Shown here: one piece after another, positions 1 through 11,715 of the stretch
Layout: every line of letters starts with the position of its first letter
Position numbering within the stretch: position 1 is the stretch's first letter
From: Branchiostoma belcheri
Lineage: Eukaryota > Chordata > Leptocardii > Amphioxiformes > Branchiostomatidae
Assembly (NCBI RefSeq): GCF_001625305.1
Contig: NW_017804242.1
Location: forward strand, 749,223 to 813,222
DNA length: 64,000 bases
Reading direction: 5' to 3'
Program-made: the position numbers and the translations under genes
Notes under the pieces: generated by a model
Database searches by the model: none
Told to the model about the DNA's origin: nothing
What the model saw: the letters and a program-made list of their open reading frames with translations, nothing else

Positions 1-1660
1 CCTCGAAGAAGGTGGAGTGATAATTACACTCGGAGACAGTATACAGACATCGCAGACATGTCCCACTGTCTACAGCACATCAAGGATTACTTGTACAATG
101 TAGATGGACTAAATTTATCACAAAGTTTTATTCTGTTCCCCATTGTCCGGTTCTTACTAGATAGAACTTTTTTTGTTATGGAGCACTGGAACTTTAAAGT
201 ACATGTAATGGCAAACTGGTTGGTTATTATGCTTCATGCCTTTAGATAAAGATTTAGATTTAGAGATGTTTACTATTAAAAGAGGGAATTCTGTCATTTC
301 AGTCAGAGTGCACTTCAAACATTATTCTATAACAAAATGTTTTTGACAGACTTTGACAGAAGGAACAGTTTTGTGCTTTCCAACAGCTGCACTGTGCTGT
401 AATGTTGTGAAGAGTCAAACGTTACACGGCCCTGCAAAATGCTGTAGAAAGCTTGATAAATCAAGGGACCAGCTGAAATCCCTTTTTCAAAATGCCTTAA
501 TCTCAAAATCTATTGCTCAGGGGTTGTGCCCCCGGACCTTTCTGTTCAGTGGCATCTACAAATGTCCTTTTGAGTCGCATGGGCCATTACATGGAGAAGC
601 CATACGGGCGCGCGCTCGCGTGCCATCAGTCTTGTAACAGGACCTAATCTCCCCATCTCTAACTCAATATGGACACTCGCATCTTAACAGAGGAACGCTC
701 CAGCGCAAATATAACATCTGGCCTTTTGCTCAGTAGTTAGAGCACTAAGAGGTGTACGCTTAGAGAAGACGACAAAGCCCTGGCTGATCAGAGACTTGGC
801 AAATGTGACAGGTTATAGGACGTCATACAAATGAGTTCCCACGGGAGCAGCCCTAAATATATGACACTTCTAAAAAAAGAGAATGTGTGCACTTGCTTCA
901 GAGTACCGGTACTTACAATAATGGCTAGACCCACATTAACATTTTGACCCAATGTACACACATGTAGACATACGACACGTTCCACCCTTGCGGTTCCAGG
1001 AGACCATTAGTAGCATGTAAGCTGAGTGTGGGTCACTTGTTCCAGATAACACACTTAAACTTAGTAAAAGCCTATACAGGGCTAAAAATACTGGGTTTAT
1101 AATGCACTTTTGTGTGCCCTAAATTGGAGCTGTAACCTAAATTCTGACTGTGTGTCCAGTACACCTAGATATACATAATGTGTAGAGTTACTTACACATT
1201 GTACACTAGTATACAGCAATATTCTTTAAGTGCCCCCAAATAGTTGTGACTTGTGAACCTTTGTCATAATACTTGTTGAACACTTTGGATTTAGCTATAG
1301 AATTTCAGAGTCTTGTTTCAAAGATAGGCAGTAAGCTTTGTAATTAGTTTTTTCTGACATTTTTGTTTATTTTATGTTGAGCAAGCAATTTTTTCTGTGC
1401 ACTTAAAAATTTTTAGGGCAGCAGGTGCACAAAAGAATTTCAAGCCCTGTATTAGGCAGACAATACTTACAGCCTGTCTGATCCAGTCATGCCAGACAAG
1501 AAGAGAGAGAAATATGATAAATGTAGATCACTGTGTAATCTACTATCAACATAGTCATCAGTCTTTGTAAAAAAAAAAAGAAGACAACACTCCACGGTTG
1601 AGTGACGAGCCCAAAGATCTGAAAGTTAGCTATTTCTCAGTCAAGTACAAATAGCATGAC
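1..1660. other. AT-rich spacer, no gene seen
   Basis: I see no convincing exon on either strand. The only recognisable piece is at 1400-1452, a fragment of family B ending in AATTTCAAGCCCTG. Short open frames here have no protein-like composition. Confidence 0.5.
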
Positions 1661-1669
1661 CCCTCAAAT

Positions 1670-2550
1670 AGGAGGTAATCTGGTCGGCTTCAGATCAATA
1701 GGAGGCCGCGCAATCAATTGTCTCCTGTGGCTAGACCGGGCGCGGTGTCCGCTCGGCTGGAGCATAGCGCGAGCTGTGACAGCCAGAGGCAGTGCAGTGG
1801 TCATTTCGACTGGCCTTTGCTACAAGACTTAACCCGGTAATCTTGGAATCGATAAGAGCTTGGGTGATCAACTTTTCCTTTGGCAAAAAGTCCCACGGAA
1901 TCTTAAGTACCCTTAAGTATCATTGGATTCTGCAGAAGTAATGGCGGCTGAATGCGTAAATGGGCTCTCTGTGTGTAAAGTGACAAAGGTTGCAAAGCCG
2001 TGCTTAGTGGCTTTGCCAATGGCCACCTTTCCTTATCATTTTCCACATGGCGGGGCCCTAACGTGCCGGATCCCTAATCTCGGTATCTCCGGTTGACCGG
2101 GAGCACGGCCCATCCGTCTCTGTCAGCCCTGAATTGACAATGTCCCGGAGTCCTGTTTGAAATGGTCCTGATGCGGAGTTACACTGATGACACGTGTCAA
2201 CCCGATGGACAATCTATCGATCAACCCGCCCCGCAAGAAAAGCTGAGCCCTTATCTTAAAAAATCTGCCGATCAATGAGCGCGTGTGCCTTAAGATTCAC
2301 TCCTGTGCCCAAATTGATGTCGATAAAGCGGACGTTGGTGCGGCGGCTCCGGCGGTGACAGATGTCTTATCAATGGTCACTTTGCCCGCAGCATGGCCCG
2401 GGCTTACGGAGGTAATCCCCCGGTCCCGGGATCGATGGCGTGCCCCGGCCGTAAATTCGGGGTGCCATAAAGCCCCTGACAGGTTGTCATGGTAAGGCAA
2501 GCTGCCGGCTGTCGGCCTAATGGATGAGTGTATGACCCTCGCTGCTGAGT
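1670..2550. promoter_or_regulatory. CpG-rich high-complexity island, candidate regulatory module
   Basis: Base composition changes sharply from AT-rich spacer to a mixed, CpG-containing sequence without simple repeats. It has several GATCAAT-type and TGACAG-type (TALE-like) words and a GATA-type word (CGATAAG near 1851). No long frame or splice-bounded exon is visible. This composition recurs in many islands of the window, and I infer cis-regulatory DNA. An undetected exon cannot be excluded. Confidence 0.35.
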
Positions 2551-4330
2551 CATTTGGAGCAGCCGGGATCAATACAGATTTGTGCTGTAAATTTGGGGCT
2601 GCTAGTCAGACAAGGAGCCACCGGCAAATGGGACACACTGGCATCCACCCGGGAGACATTGTGTGTGTTGAATCTGTTTGGCATCTCAAAATGGCAATGA
2701 ATTTGCTCAGCCCCAAAAAAGTGGCTTTATAAAGACCCTCTGTCCTACAATGACGTAATGAATTTGGCATTTTGCTGGACAAATTAAGGATATTAGACAT
2801 CAGTATTTGTTTAATATATGTGTTTAAATCTGTTTAGTCAACTCAGAATGGCAATAAACTTGCTTACCCAAAAAGGAGGCTTTAAAGAACTTTTCTATCC
2901 TATAACATTATGAATTTGTCATTTGGAGCAGCCGGGATCAATACAGATTTGTGCTGTAAATTTGGGGCCGCTGGTCAGACAAGGAGCCACCGGCAAATGG
3001 GACACACTGGCATCCACCCTGGAGACATTGTGTGCGTGTTACTCAAAAATGGCCATACAGTTTGTTTACCCACAAAAATATCGGCTTACAAAAAACTTTC
3101 TATCCTACAATGATGTCATGAAAAATCAGACAAGGAGCCACCGGCAAATGGGACACACTGGCATCCACCCGGGAGACATTGTGTGTGTGGAAACTCAAAA
3201 TGGCCATACAGTTTGCTTACCCACAAAAATATGGCTTTAAAAAAAACTTTCTATCCTACAATGATGTCATGAAAAAGTCAGACAAGGAGCCACCGGCAAA
3301 TGGGACACACTGGCATCCACCCTGGAGACATCATACATGTGTGTGTTGAATCTGTTTGGCAACTCAAAAAAAAATGGCAATGAATTTGCTTAGCCCCAAA
3401 AAAGTGGCTTTAAAAAGACTCTGTCCTACAATGACGTAATGAATTTGGCATTTTGCTGGACAAATTAAGGATATTAGACATCAGTATTTGTTTAATATAT
3501 GTGTTTAAATCTGTTTAGTCAACTCAGAATGGCAATAAACTTGCTTACCCAAAAAAGGAGGCTTTAAAGAACTTTTCTATCCTATAACATTATGAATTTG
3601 TCATTTGGAGCAGCCGGGATCAATATAGATTTGTGCTGTAAATTTGGGGCTACTGGTCAGACAAGGAGCCACCGGCAAATGGGACACACTGGCAACCACC
3701 CGGGAGACATTGTGTGCGTGTTACTCAAAATGGCCATACAGTTTGCTTACCCACAACAAAAATATGGCTAAAAAAACTTTCTATCCTAGAAATGATGTCA
3801 TGAAAAATCAGACAGGAGCCACCGGCAAATGGGACATACTGGCATTCACCCTGGAGACATTTGTGTGTGTTAAAGCTGTATGGCAACTCAAAATGGCCAT
3901 ACAGTTTGCTTACCCACAAAAATAAGGGTTGAAAAAAACTTTCTATCCTACAATGTCATGAAAAATCAGACAAGGACCCACCGGCGAATGTGACACACTG
4001 GTGTCCACCCTGGAGACATTCGTGTGCGTTTTAAAGCTATTGGCAACTGAAAATGGCAACATTTACTTACCCACAAAAAGGTGTTGTTTTTAAAGAAACA
4101 TTCTATCCTACAATGATGTCATGAATTTTGCATTTTGCTGAAAAAATCATATTTTTAAGGACATCAACATTAATTTTGTTCATTGTGTCATAAAACTCAA
4201 ATGGCATAAATTTGTTTATATACCCACAAAAAGGTGTTTTCAGAAAACTTTCTATCCTACACCCACTCACACTCACTATCCAGGATTTGATTATTAATTA
4301 TTATTATATTGATGTCATGAATTTGGTATT
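2547..4330 (+). repeat. Tandem array with ~150-bp unit in a ~680-bp higher-order repeat
   Basis: The word CAGACAAGGAGCCACC or a close variant recurs at 2607, 2976, 3127, 3279, 3658, 3809 and 3967. Intervals are about 369, 151, 152, 379, 151 and 158. The whole pattern repeats with a step of 672-688 bp: 2607 to 3279, 2976 to 3658, 3127 to 3809. A unit type starting GAGCAGCCGGGATCAATA occurs only at the longer intervals. Later units decay towards 4330. Open frames inside are by-products of the repeat. Confidence 0.9.
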
Positions 4331-5323
4331 TTGATGGAAAAATCACAGTTGAGCATATTGGTATTTGTTTAATATGTCAGTATTTCTATTATTATCAACC
4401 TAAAATAAACAGTTAGTGCATATATTAAGTATAAATCAACCTTAGATTTGTCAAAAACAGCTGGAGTGTTCCCAATATTTTTGCTAAATCCGCGATCAAT
4501 GGTGGCACTCTTAATCAGCACAGCTGACCATTAATGGTCATCAATGCAACATTCCCTGCAATTTTCTGCGCAGCTACGACTGGACTCGAGCCCTTGGGAA
4601 GTCATCAGTACCACATAAAAACTCGGGAGATGCCATCTACGGACCAAACAGTAAAATTACTCCGGTTTAAATACGTCAGATGTGTCGGCATGTCACGACT
4701 GAAGCTCCCTGCTGTCCATCTAAATACACCGAGGTCTGACCTACTCTAAACTGGCCATTATTATTTTTCCAGCCACCAAATCATCGGCGACCAACCTGTA
4801 CTTTACCCGTGACCCCTCCACGACTCAATGGCTGATTTTGTAACAATACAACTTGCACCAACGACTGCAGCAGAAATACATGTACAAATGTATATTGCAG
4901 GGGCAGTTGTCAACGCTTTCATCTACAGCGATAATAAAATTTGAATCACTCACCAAGTTTCATACAAGAAGAACAAATATACAAAAATTTTTTTCAAATA
5001 TACAAAAGTGCTTTGTTGTCTAAAATCATAGTGCATCATATTCTAACTATCATGTCAGTTGCTAACACCACTAAATCAGATTGCTCAATAAATTTCATAC
5101 AAGATGAACAAATCTTTTTCACATGTAGTGTGTTTTGTTGTCTGTTAAATCCAAATCACAGTGCATCATATTCCAATTATAAAATCAAGGGTCACATAAA
5201 TCCCATCACGGCCACTCAACGGTCGCTGTCTTGTATATAGGGGGCCTAACAAACCCTGCTTGTTTACGGAAACTCTGTCCTATCGATCTCGATTCCTCAT
5301 TGTCTCCTGACCTATACACACAC
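4330..5323. repeat. Spacer with a ~134-bp tandem duplication (4957-5175)
   Basis: The segment from about 4957 (CATACAAGAAGAACAAAT) recurs at about 5096 (CATACAAGATGAACAAAT). Both copies end in GTGCATCATATTC. The rest of the stretch holds no gene that I can support. Confidence 0.6.
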
Positions 5324-5932
5324 AGGGCTCAAAATCCATTTTTGGGAATAGGTGCACTGGTGCACCCAACCTAAAGAAAATTACATGTAGGTGCACAAAA
5401 AATATTTTGTTTGCACCATGTAAAACATCATGATCTTAATTACAGATCTTACTGCTCCTCTCTTGAGCTTGAATCTAAAATGGGGGCTAACTTCAAAATC
5501 TTGAAGTACTATAACAACAAAGGTTTTATTATTTTTCTTACATTAAGATGCCAAGAATATCCTATATACTAAAATTATACATTTAATATGGACAAAAATA
5601 CCTACAAAAATAGTGCACCCACAGAGAAGAACTGGGTGCACAGCTCCAATTTTGATTTGATTCGATTTATTGAAATCGCAACAGTGCAATACACACAGAA
5701 CAGGCAGCTGTTGCTGGTGTTGTGTCCCGCACATAGAAATGGATACAGGACAGACAATACTCATTTTCACTTGAGTCTAGTGGGAAAGTCGTGTTAAGTG
5801 CCTTTCCCAAGGGCACAAGATCGGTGGCATATCAGGACTCGAACCCAGGACCTCTTGATTCCGAGTCGCGCATGCTGCTATTGCGCCACAATTTTGGGTG
5901 CACTAAGGCGCACCCAGTATTTCGAGCCCTGA
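5324..5932. mobile_element. Family B inverted-repeat element, interrupted by a SINE
   Basis: The element opens with CAGGGCTCAAAAT and closes with ATTTCGAGCCCTG, a 13-bp terminal inverted repeat seen in several other elements of this window. Runs such as GGTGCAC and GTGCACC lie near both ends. The middle (5650-5891) is a separate tRNA-derived SINE, so this copy is longer than the ~310-bp copies at 19.1, 39.7 and 48.8 kb. It has no coding capacity and is presumably a non-autonomous DNA element. Confidence 0.7.
5650..5891 (-). mobile_element. tRNA-derived SINE
   Basis: Read on the minus strand, the head has a TGGCGCAATAGC box like a tRNA A box and then GGGTTCGAGTCC, a perfect RNA polymerase III B box. 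A non-tRNA body follows, containing CCCTTGGGAAAGGCACTTAA, and then a short tail with AATAAATCGAATCAAATC. This is the layout of a tRNA-derived SINE about 240 bp long. It is inserted inside a family B element. Confidence 0.75.
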
Positions 5933-5934
5933 CA

Positions 5935-6230
5935 CGAGAAGCAGAGAAAAGCCACAGCTGGTTATCGGTCCTTCGGAACTCATTGATCCGAGAGGAACCT
6001 CTGCCTGGTCAGGCAAACCTTGTTTATTGACGACGGGGAGACCCCGGAGCAAGGGGGGAGGAAGGGCGACCCTCGGTCACCGGGTTAATGACAACTTAGT
6101 GGGATCAATCTGCGGCTTGTCACATGGGCGGACACGGCAAACAAAGGACCAAAGATCAGGGCCAGAGTTACGACATGGGTACACCTCAGTATCAGATCAG
6201 GTGGTTTTTATGTAAATGAATGTGAATTCA
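5935..6230. promoter_or_regulatory. CpG-rich island
   Basis: High-complexity sequence with GGTCACCGGGTTAATGACA and GGGATCAATC, unlike its AT-rich surroundings. It could be a regulatory module or part of the 3'UTR of the gene whose putative stop codon lies at 6917. A TTTATT at 6023-6028 gives AATAAA on the minus strand. Confidence 0.3.
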
Positions 6231-6916
6231 ATGGGAAGGGCTTCGAAAGATGGTAAAAGTGAACGGGAGATTGTGCACTATTAAACATTGCAAAGAAACT
6301 GCATTGCTGAATCATGCACCATTGCCATTTATAATGATTTTAATAAAAAAAACTATAAACAGAATGTTACACATTAACACAGCAGTGGAAAAAAAATGCA
6401 CTATAACTTGGAAAGACATAAAGAAAATAAGTTGAACCATTGATTATTTTCATAATTGGGCTGTAACATAACATGTCTACACAAACATGGACATTTCATC
6501 ATTCACCAGTGGGGAGGGTACATTCCTTTCTAAGTTGAAGACTACTGTGCAACAAGTGCATAGAAGTAAATACTGAGGAGTTTTAAAACCTCTTCATGAA
6601 GCCCATGTCTGCATCCATTAACCTTCTTCCTGCAAAAGGTACATGTGGCTTTTTGTGGCGGTTACAGGGTTAGGCAGCAGGGAGAAGGTTAACCACCGTC
6701 CTTGCATTCACCTAACAAGGTAAAAGCCAAGTACAATCTTCACTCCTGTCAAATACCTTCTACTGCTGCCACAGGGTCCTAAACTTTCACCTCAAAGTTC
6801 CGCGGAGCAACAACACGGCCCGTGACCCATTTTGCCTGCGACGCGTCCCCGCGGTACGGCGGATCGATCGAGACACGGACCACAGCCTGGCCCGCTGAGG
6901 CATCACTCCGGTGTCG
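6023..6916 (-). other. Possible 3'UTR of the tandem zinc-module gene
   Basis: The stretch follows the putative stop codon (6917-6919, minus). It contains a CpG-rich part (6780-6916) and AT-rich sequence up to an AATAAA on the minus strand near 6028. Extent and polyadenylation site are inferred. No other gene is visible here. Confidence 0.25.
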
Positions 6917-7003
6917 TTATTGACTTTTCTGGCAAAGAGATGACAGGAAGCACATGGTGATGATGAGGCAGGGGACAGCCAGCAGGGCAAGAGTCATGTA
7001 AAG
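6917..7003 (-). CDS. Putative last exon, tandem zinc-module gene (membrane helix, stop)
   Basis: After an acceptor GGGCCCAG with a pyrimidine stretch upstream, the minus strand is open in phase 0 for 28 codons and ends in TAA (6919-6917). The peptide is strongly hydrophobic: it starts LYMTLALLAVPCLIITMCF and ends CQKSQ, which looks like a single membrane-spanning helix with a short polar tail. Phase 0 matches the preceding exon (7745-7654), which ends in phase 0. If right, the protein is tail-anchored. It could also be a chance hydrophobic frame, since the acceptor is only moderate and I do not recognise a family. Confidence 0.42.
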   Translation of the reverse strand, partial: LYMTLALLAVPCLIITMCFLSSLCQKSQ

Positions 7004-7194
7004 CTGGGCCCGTGTTTGAGAGAAGAGCCACATGTGCATGTTAAAGATTTCACTACACTTATTGAAGTAGAGTTTTTTTTCCATTTATAAATGCATTGAT
7101 TTGATTAAAAAAGGTCAAAATTAATTGTTTAAATTATAAACAAGCCTGTATAGTGTATTTTGGCAAACAAGCATTTGGAGCTGTCACAAGATGC

Positions 7195-7455
7195 CTTGGG
7201 CATTTTTATGTTTACCTTTGCCAAAGGAAAACTTATTGTTTTTGCTCTGTTTCTTCTTCCTCTTCTTCTCCAAACAAATAAGGTCAATAACCTGAACCAG
7301 ATGTCTGTCACCATGGTAACTAGTGTTGGGTCACATCATGTTGCAATTTTATAGCAGGAGGGATTTCGACTCTTGTCACCACATATATGAATGTACTTGA
7401 GTAAGAATTAACAGAGTAGACCAAAATGCAAAGGTAAACATTAAGCATTTGCTTT
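7195..7455 (+). repeat. Family D interspersed repeat, copy 1
   Basis: A ~250-bp segment running from the GTTTACCTTTGCCAAAGG region through TGTCACCATGGTAACTAG to GTAAACATTAAGCATTTGC. It recurs at 9645-9890 and, in reverse orientation, at 30545-30780. The copies share CTTCTCCAAACAAATA and TCACCATGGTAAC. No coding capacity; nature unknown. Confidence 0.65.
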
Positions 7456-7489
7456 ACAAGAGTTAATTTTTGGATTCCTGCTTCATTGA

Positions 7490-7541
7490 TTTCCTGCAAA
7501 AATCCAAGAACTAACAAATCAAATTGTTGTGGCCTAGCATT
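7490..7541. mobile_element. Terminal fragment of family A element
   Basis: The end AACAAATCAAATTGTTGTGG followed by CCTA matches the right-hand terminus of family A elements (AACCAACAAATTAAATTG then GTGTGGCCTTA). A matching left end is not obvious nearby. Confidence 0.45.
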
Positions 7542-7653
7542 GATTCCAAGCCCTGCAAACAAAATCCAGGACACACAAACGCACATGTAATATATTTCCA
7601 CCACTGACAGCTATGATGGACAATGCTGAACCACTCCACATATTGACATCTAC

Positions 7654-7745
7654 CTTCTGCCTGTCCTGGGGGTCACTTATCACGATGGCCCTACGCTCCC
7701 GTACACGGCCATCCATCTCCGGACATGCAGGGAGAGGCCTCCTCA
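7654..7745 (-). CDS. Exon 8 of tandem zinc-module gene
   Basis: The exon is bounded by acceptor GTTTTCAG|TGAGG and donor CAGAAG|GTAGATG. It is 92 nt long: two bases complete a split codon (A|TG, Met), then 30 open codons. The peptide includes ACPEMDGRVRERRAIVI and SDPQDRQK, a basic and polar stretch that would sit just before the membrane helix. The incoming phase fits the 15.0-kb exon and the outgoing phase 0 fits the 7003 exon. I do not recognise the sequence. Confidence 0.55.
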
Positions 7746-7849
7746 CTGAAAACTGGCTACTGGTTGATAGATGCAAGAAAACATCAGACTGTCAGCTACC
7801 ATTACACATCATCAATAAGAAAGAGGACCAGCATATCTTCACCTGTTGA

Positions 7850-8860
7850 GACTTGAGACTGTGTTTTTTTAGGTAGCTGCACTGAAGCAATGCAAATAAA
7901 GAGACTGGTCATCAGAGTCTCCTTGGGTGCAATAAGACATTTTACAGATACACTAAGTATCTAAATTTCTACTAAAGACAAAACTGGAATGATCACACAC
8001 AGCTGTAAGTGATAGTAGGGATAAACTGTTTTTTTTAAAGTAGTTGCTCTGAAGCAATGCAAAGAGACTGGTCAGTCTTCTTAGAAGGACTGGAGATTTT
8101 ATCTGCTACAATGTCTAAGATTTCTACTGAAGACAAATTTTAGGAATGATCTTATAAATATTCTGTTCAGGCTCTATCATAATTCACACCAATGTCTCAC
8201 AGCCAGATACAGTTAGTGATAGTAGGGGCAACTTTGCACATGTACATGGCAGAAGTTCAAGGTTTTTCAACTTAGAATCTACTTCTACTTGACTGTTAAG
8301 CTTCTTAAAACCAGGTGGAACTGAGATATCTTCAATTTGCCTCTGACCTCACAATGCATTAAGCTCTAAAAAGGGACCTAGATGTAGAGGTGGTCACATG
8401 TACGTGTTTGACTGCATGTTGACACAACATATCAGGCCACAAATTGACACATCTGTCTTCAATGGCTGGTAACTCTATATGTGAGTCAGTCTGTTTTTCT
8501 TACAAACTTTACAAGTACATGTATTGGGGGGGGGGGGGTATCACTTGAGAAGAAATGGAGATGGATGACACCCTATGCACCATATACGTGTATGCATGCC
8601 AGAAAGAACTTTGACTAGACTATGCAAGCCAGACCGCTCTTGTTACAAACTTTAAAGAAAAAAGACTGTTCAAAGTATAGGGGGTACTACTAGTATCACT
8701 TAAGAAGGTCAGGGGCTTCAAATGACGTACAGTGACTGGTCTTTTCTGGTAACTACATATGTGGGATAGTCTGTTCTTGCTACAAACTTTACTTAAGTTT
8801 TGAAGGTGGGGGAGAATATCACTTCAGAAGGTCAGGGGCATCCACTCATGTCTGCTTTCT
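7850..8860. repeat. Spacer with degenerate local duplications and a G14 run
   Basis: CTGAAGCAATGCAAA is repeated near 7882 and 8052. A unit with TACAAACTTTA, a G-rich run and TATCACTT recurs near 8510, 8648 and 8788. A run of about 14 G lies at 8525-8538. No gene is seen. Confidence 0.5.
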
Positions 8861-8861
8861 C

Positions 8862-9420
8862 TACTTGACACGACCTTTGACTCGGCTTTACGAAAAAGTC
8901 CGGCTCACGCCGGCTCAACAATGGCAGGTCCGACAAGCGAGCGGTCTCCCCGGGCTGTGCACTGATGCACCGGCTAACCTGGCCGGAGCGCTACAGTATG
9001 CCGTCCTGACACCGCCGGGTCAGGGGCCATTAGCCGGTTCCCAATCACCCGGCCGATCGTAGCACGGCCGGCCGGCCCGGGCGACATGGCCTGTACATTA
9101 AAGGGGTCAGCGGTCAGCGGCCATCAATAACAGGTCACCTCCATCTCGCGCCGTTACGGCCGGGAGTGGGTCTGATTATGGTGCCATTACACTGCCCATT
9201 GCTCCTCGGGACCCCGGCAGGTGCTTACGGTCACCGGGCAGTCCGATTTACGACCCGATCTCTTATTGATCCGCCGGTGACTCGACTCGAGAAAGGTCGT
9301 ATTTCGGGTAATTTGGCCAGGAGGCAAGAATTTCCAGTCACCTCACACTGCCACCGATACCCACCACCTCTTCTCATACGTACACCACTTAGTCTGAGAG
9401 TAAACTTGGAGACGATCTTT
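8862..9420. promoter_or_regulatory. CpG-rich island, candidate regulatory module
   Basis: About 550 bp of CpG-rich unique sequence with many CCGG words (CACCGGCTAACCTGGCCGG) and CATCAATAACAGG, flanked by AT-rich spacer. It has no splice-bounded frame. This is one of the strongest composition breaks in the window, and regulatory function is inferred. Confidence 0.35.
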
Positions 9421-9644
9421 GACGCACGAACCAATATTCCTTATCTGTGCATTAAGACACTACATACGAGTTCCTAAGAACTGTGAAACTCTTTCATGCA
9501 GTCCAGTTGAGGTTGTCAAAGCCTGCTGTTACCTGTGTCATGATGGTATTGTTAGCCTGGTAACATCTGTCCATAGTGCTGAAACATGTGTTGCAATCTT
9601 CCAATGCTTTCCATTACTATACAACTGTTTATTTATTTAATATC

Positions 9645-9890
9645 ATGTTTACTGAAGGAAAACATATTGTTTTGCTCATTTTCTTCTTCTTCTCCAAACA
9701 AATAGGGTCAAGGACCTCAACCAGACGTCTGTCACCATGGTAACTAGTGTTAGGTTACATCATGTTCAAATTTTATAGCGGGAGGGATTTAGACTACTGT
9801 CACAATATATATGAATGGGTTTGAGTAAGAATTAACAGAGCAAACCATATGTGAAGGTTAACATTATGCATTTGCTTTGCAAATGTTACC
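9645..9890 (+). repeat. Family D interspersed repeat, copy 2
   Basis: Closely similar to 7195-7455 along its length, sharing CTTCTCCAAACAAATA, TGTCACCATGGTAACTAG and TTATAGCGGGAGGGATTT with small differences. Confidence 0.65.
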
Positions 9891-10019
9891 ATTCTAGTTA
9901 ATTTACTTATTTATACATGGTAGATTGATTCAAATTGGTTAAAACAGGCAGGAAAAGCATATTCCCAGCATCTTTAAAACAAGCAAGAACAGCAAATTAC
10001 TGGCATTTGCCGGACAGTG

Positions 10020-10437
10020 ATTGGACTGAAAAGGGTATCCAGCTAACCCACTACAGGGCCTCATGTACCCTGGCTATTTATACATTTGTACATGGTAGAC
10101 TGACTGAAATTGGCTAAACCTGCAAGATAAGCAAATTTGGCATCTATAAACAAGCAAGAACAGGAAATGCTGGACAGTGGTTGGACTGACCGATGTGGTG
10201 AAGCTAGTACTAAGTGCAAATAACATTCTTAATGTATTCTTCTTAATGTTTCTGTATTTCAACTTTATAAAGTTGCGATAGTGTATACTCTTGTGTTCAT
10301 TTAAAGAAAATGTACATTGATTTGCAATTTAGTGACTTCTTGTTCACTGCGAAAGATCAATAAATAATTTTTGAGCCTTAAATAAAAAAGGTATCCAGCA
10401 TACCCACTACAGAGCCCCATATGCATGTACCCTGACT
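10020..10437. repeat. Copies of the GGTATCCAGC repeat
   Basis: GGTATCCAGCTAACCCACTA at about 10034 and GGTATCCAGCATACCCACTA at about 10390, each followed by an AGGGCC or AGAGCCCC word and CATGTACCCTG. The same words form the arms of the palindrome at 10438-10826, so this is an interspersed or locally duplicated repeat. Confidence 0.6.
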
Positions 10438-10826
10438 ATATGTTCTGACTGCCCAACGACAAGATGTCAGGGTGCACGGGGCTCTGGAGTGGGTTAGCTG
10501 GATACCATTTTTTTAGTCCTTTTAGTTTTACTGTCCTGCAGGTGCCAGGAATGTGCTGTTCTAGATTGTTTTACAGATGCCAGGAATTTTGTTTTAACTA
10601 ATTTCGGTCAGTCTACCATGTATAAATATATTTATACATNNNNNNNNNNNNNNNNNNNNATTAGTTAAAACAACAAATTCCTGGCATCTGTAAAACAATC
10701 TAGAACAGCACATTCCTGGCACCTGCAGGACAGTAAAACTAAAAGGACTAAAAAAATGGTATCCAGCTAACCCACTCCAGAGCCCCGTGCACCCTGACAT
10801 CTTGTCGTTGGGCAGTCAGAACATAT
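10438..10826. repeat. Near-perfect long palindrome around an assembly gap
   Basis: The left arm (10438-10602) and right arm (10660-10826) are reverse complements: GTTCTGACTGCCCAACGACA on the left, TGTCGTTGGGCAGTCAGAAC on the right, and ACTAAAAGGACTAAAAAAAT matching its complement. The left arm continues 37 bp further to the gap. Arms this similar suggest a recent fold-back insertion or an assembly artefact at the contig joint. Confidence 0.85.
10640..10659. other. Assembly gap (20 N)
   Basis: Twenty N, a placeholder size, at the centre of the palindrome. The true length of missing sequence is unknown. Confidence 0.99.
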
Positions 10827-10839
10827 TGGCCTTAGCACC

Positions 10840-11140
10840 CCTTGATGGAGGAACCCTTGATAACTTTGGCAGCAGGGGTCGTGCCCCTTCCTAGTCAACA
10901 TACGTGCGCCTTCCTGCCAATCATGTCTCCCCGCCGTTAGCGCTGCCGGCCAGTATCCCTGTGTGTCCATAAAGACGGGCCACGCCGGAGATCGAATGAG
11001 TGTGGCCAGATTATCCAGATAGAGCGCGGACCTGGGAGGACATTCCCAGGCTGTGTAGTCGCTCCCAATGTGGACATAATGGCGAGCTTGACCCCGGCAA
11101 TCCACCCAAGTTTTTGATATCAAGCCATCTGAGGTGTGCT
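10840..11140. promoter_or_regulatory. CpG-rich island
   Basis: Unique CpG-containing sequence with GGTCGTGCCCC, CCCGCCGTTAGCGCTGCCGG and ACGCCGGAGATCGAATGAG, between AT-rich spacers. A 118-codon minus-strand open frame runs across it but has no splice context that I trust. Regulatory function is inferred. Confidence 0.3.
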
Positions 11141-11371
11141 TGTTAGTTATATCGTGCTCAGGAAGGCAGCCGTATCATCATATCGCACTCACCGTGTGAG
11201 ATGGCAGAGACAAATGTGTTTCCAGACACAGTATCGGTCGTCTAGTCCTCCTGCTCACTTTAAGATTACTTCATTTGATTCTCCTTAATTTCTGTCTACC
11301 AATTGTTACTTACTTTTATTTTTTGATTGTACAATTTATGCATCAATTGTCACAGACTCCATGAAGAATTG

Positions 11372-11715
11372 TAACACTAATGGAGTTCCTAATAAAGCAA
11401 ACAAAATCTGGACAATTGGAACTTTCCTGTCCAGCACACCTACAACCTTTAAGTTCCCTTTTTTATTTTGATTTCTATTTCACACTCTGTGTTTCGAATG
11501 TTTTCCTGTAGATTTCCCTTTTAGTCCCTAAGACTGCTGTCTTTAATAATAAAACAAACAAAAATGAGTATGCATTTAAAAAAAGCATTACATTTGGAAC
11601 CTTCCTGCCCAGTGCATGTAGAAGTGTCCTTTCTATCTTGATCTCTACTTCATTTCATTTCTTCAAGTTTTCTTGTAGATTCCCTTCTAGTCCCTAAGAC
11701 TGCTGTCTTGTCCAA
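11372..11715 (+). repeat. Tandem duplication, period ~180 bp
   Basis: Two copies end in TAGTCCCTAAGACTGCTGTC (about 11523 and 11690). They share TGGAACYTTCCTGYCCAG and CTTGTAGATTCCC or CTGTAGATTTCCC. Divergence is moderate. Confidence 0.75.

Noticed and set aside
2910-3925. Plus-strand frames of 67-105 codons
   Set aside because: They lie wholly inside the 150-bp repeat and recur with it.
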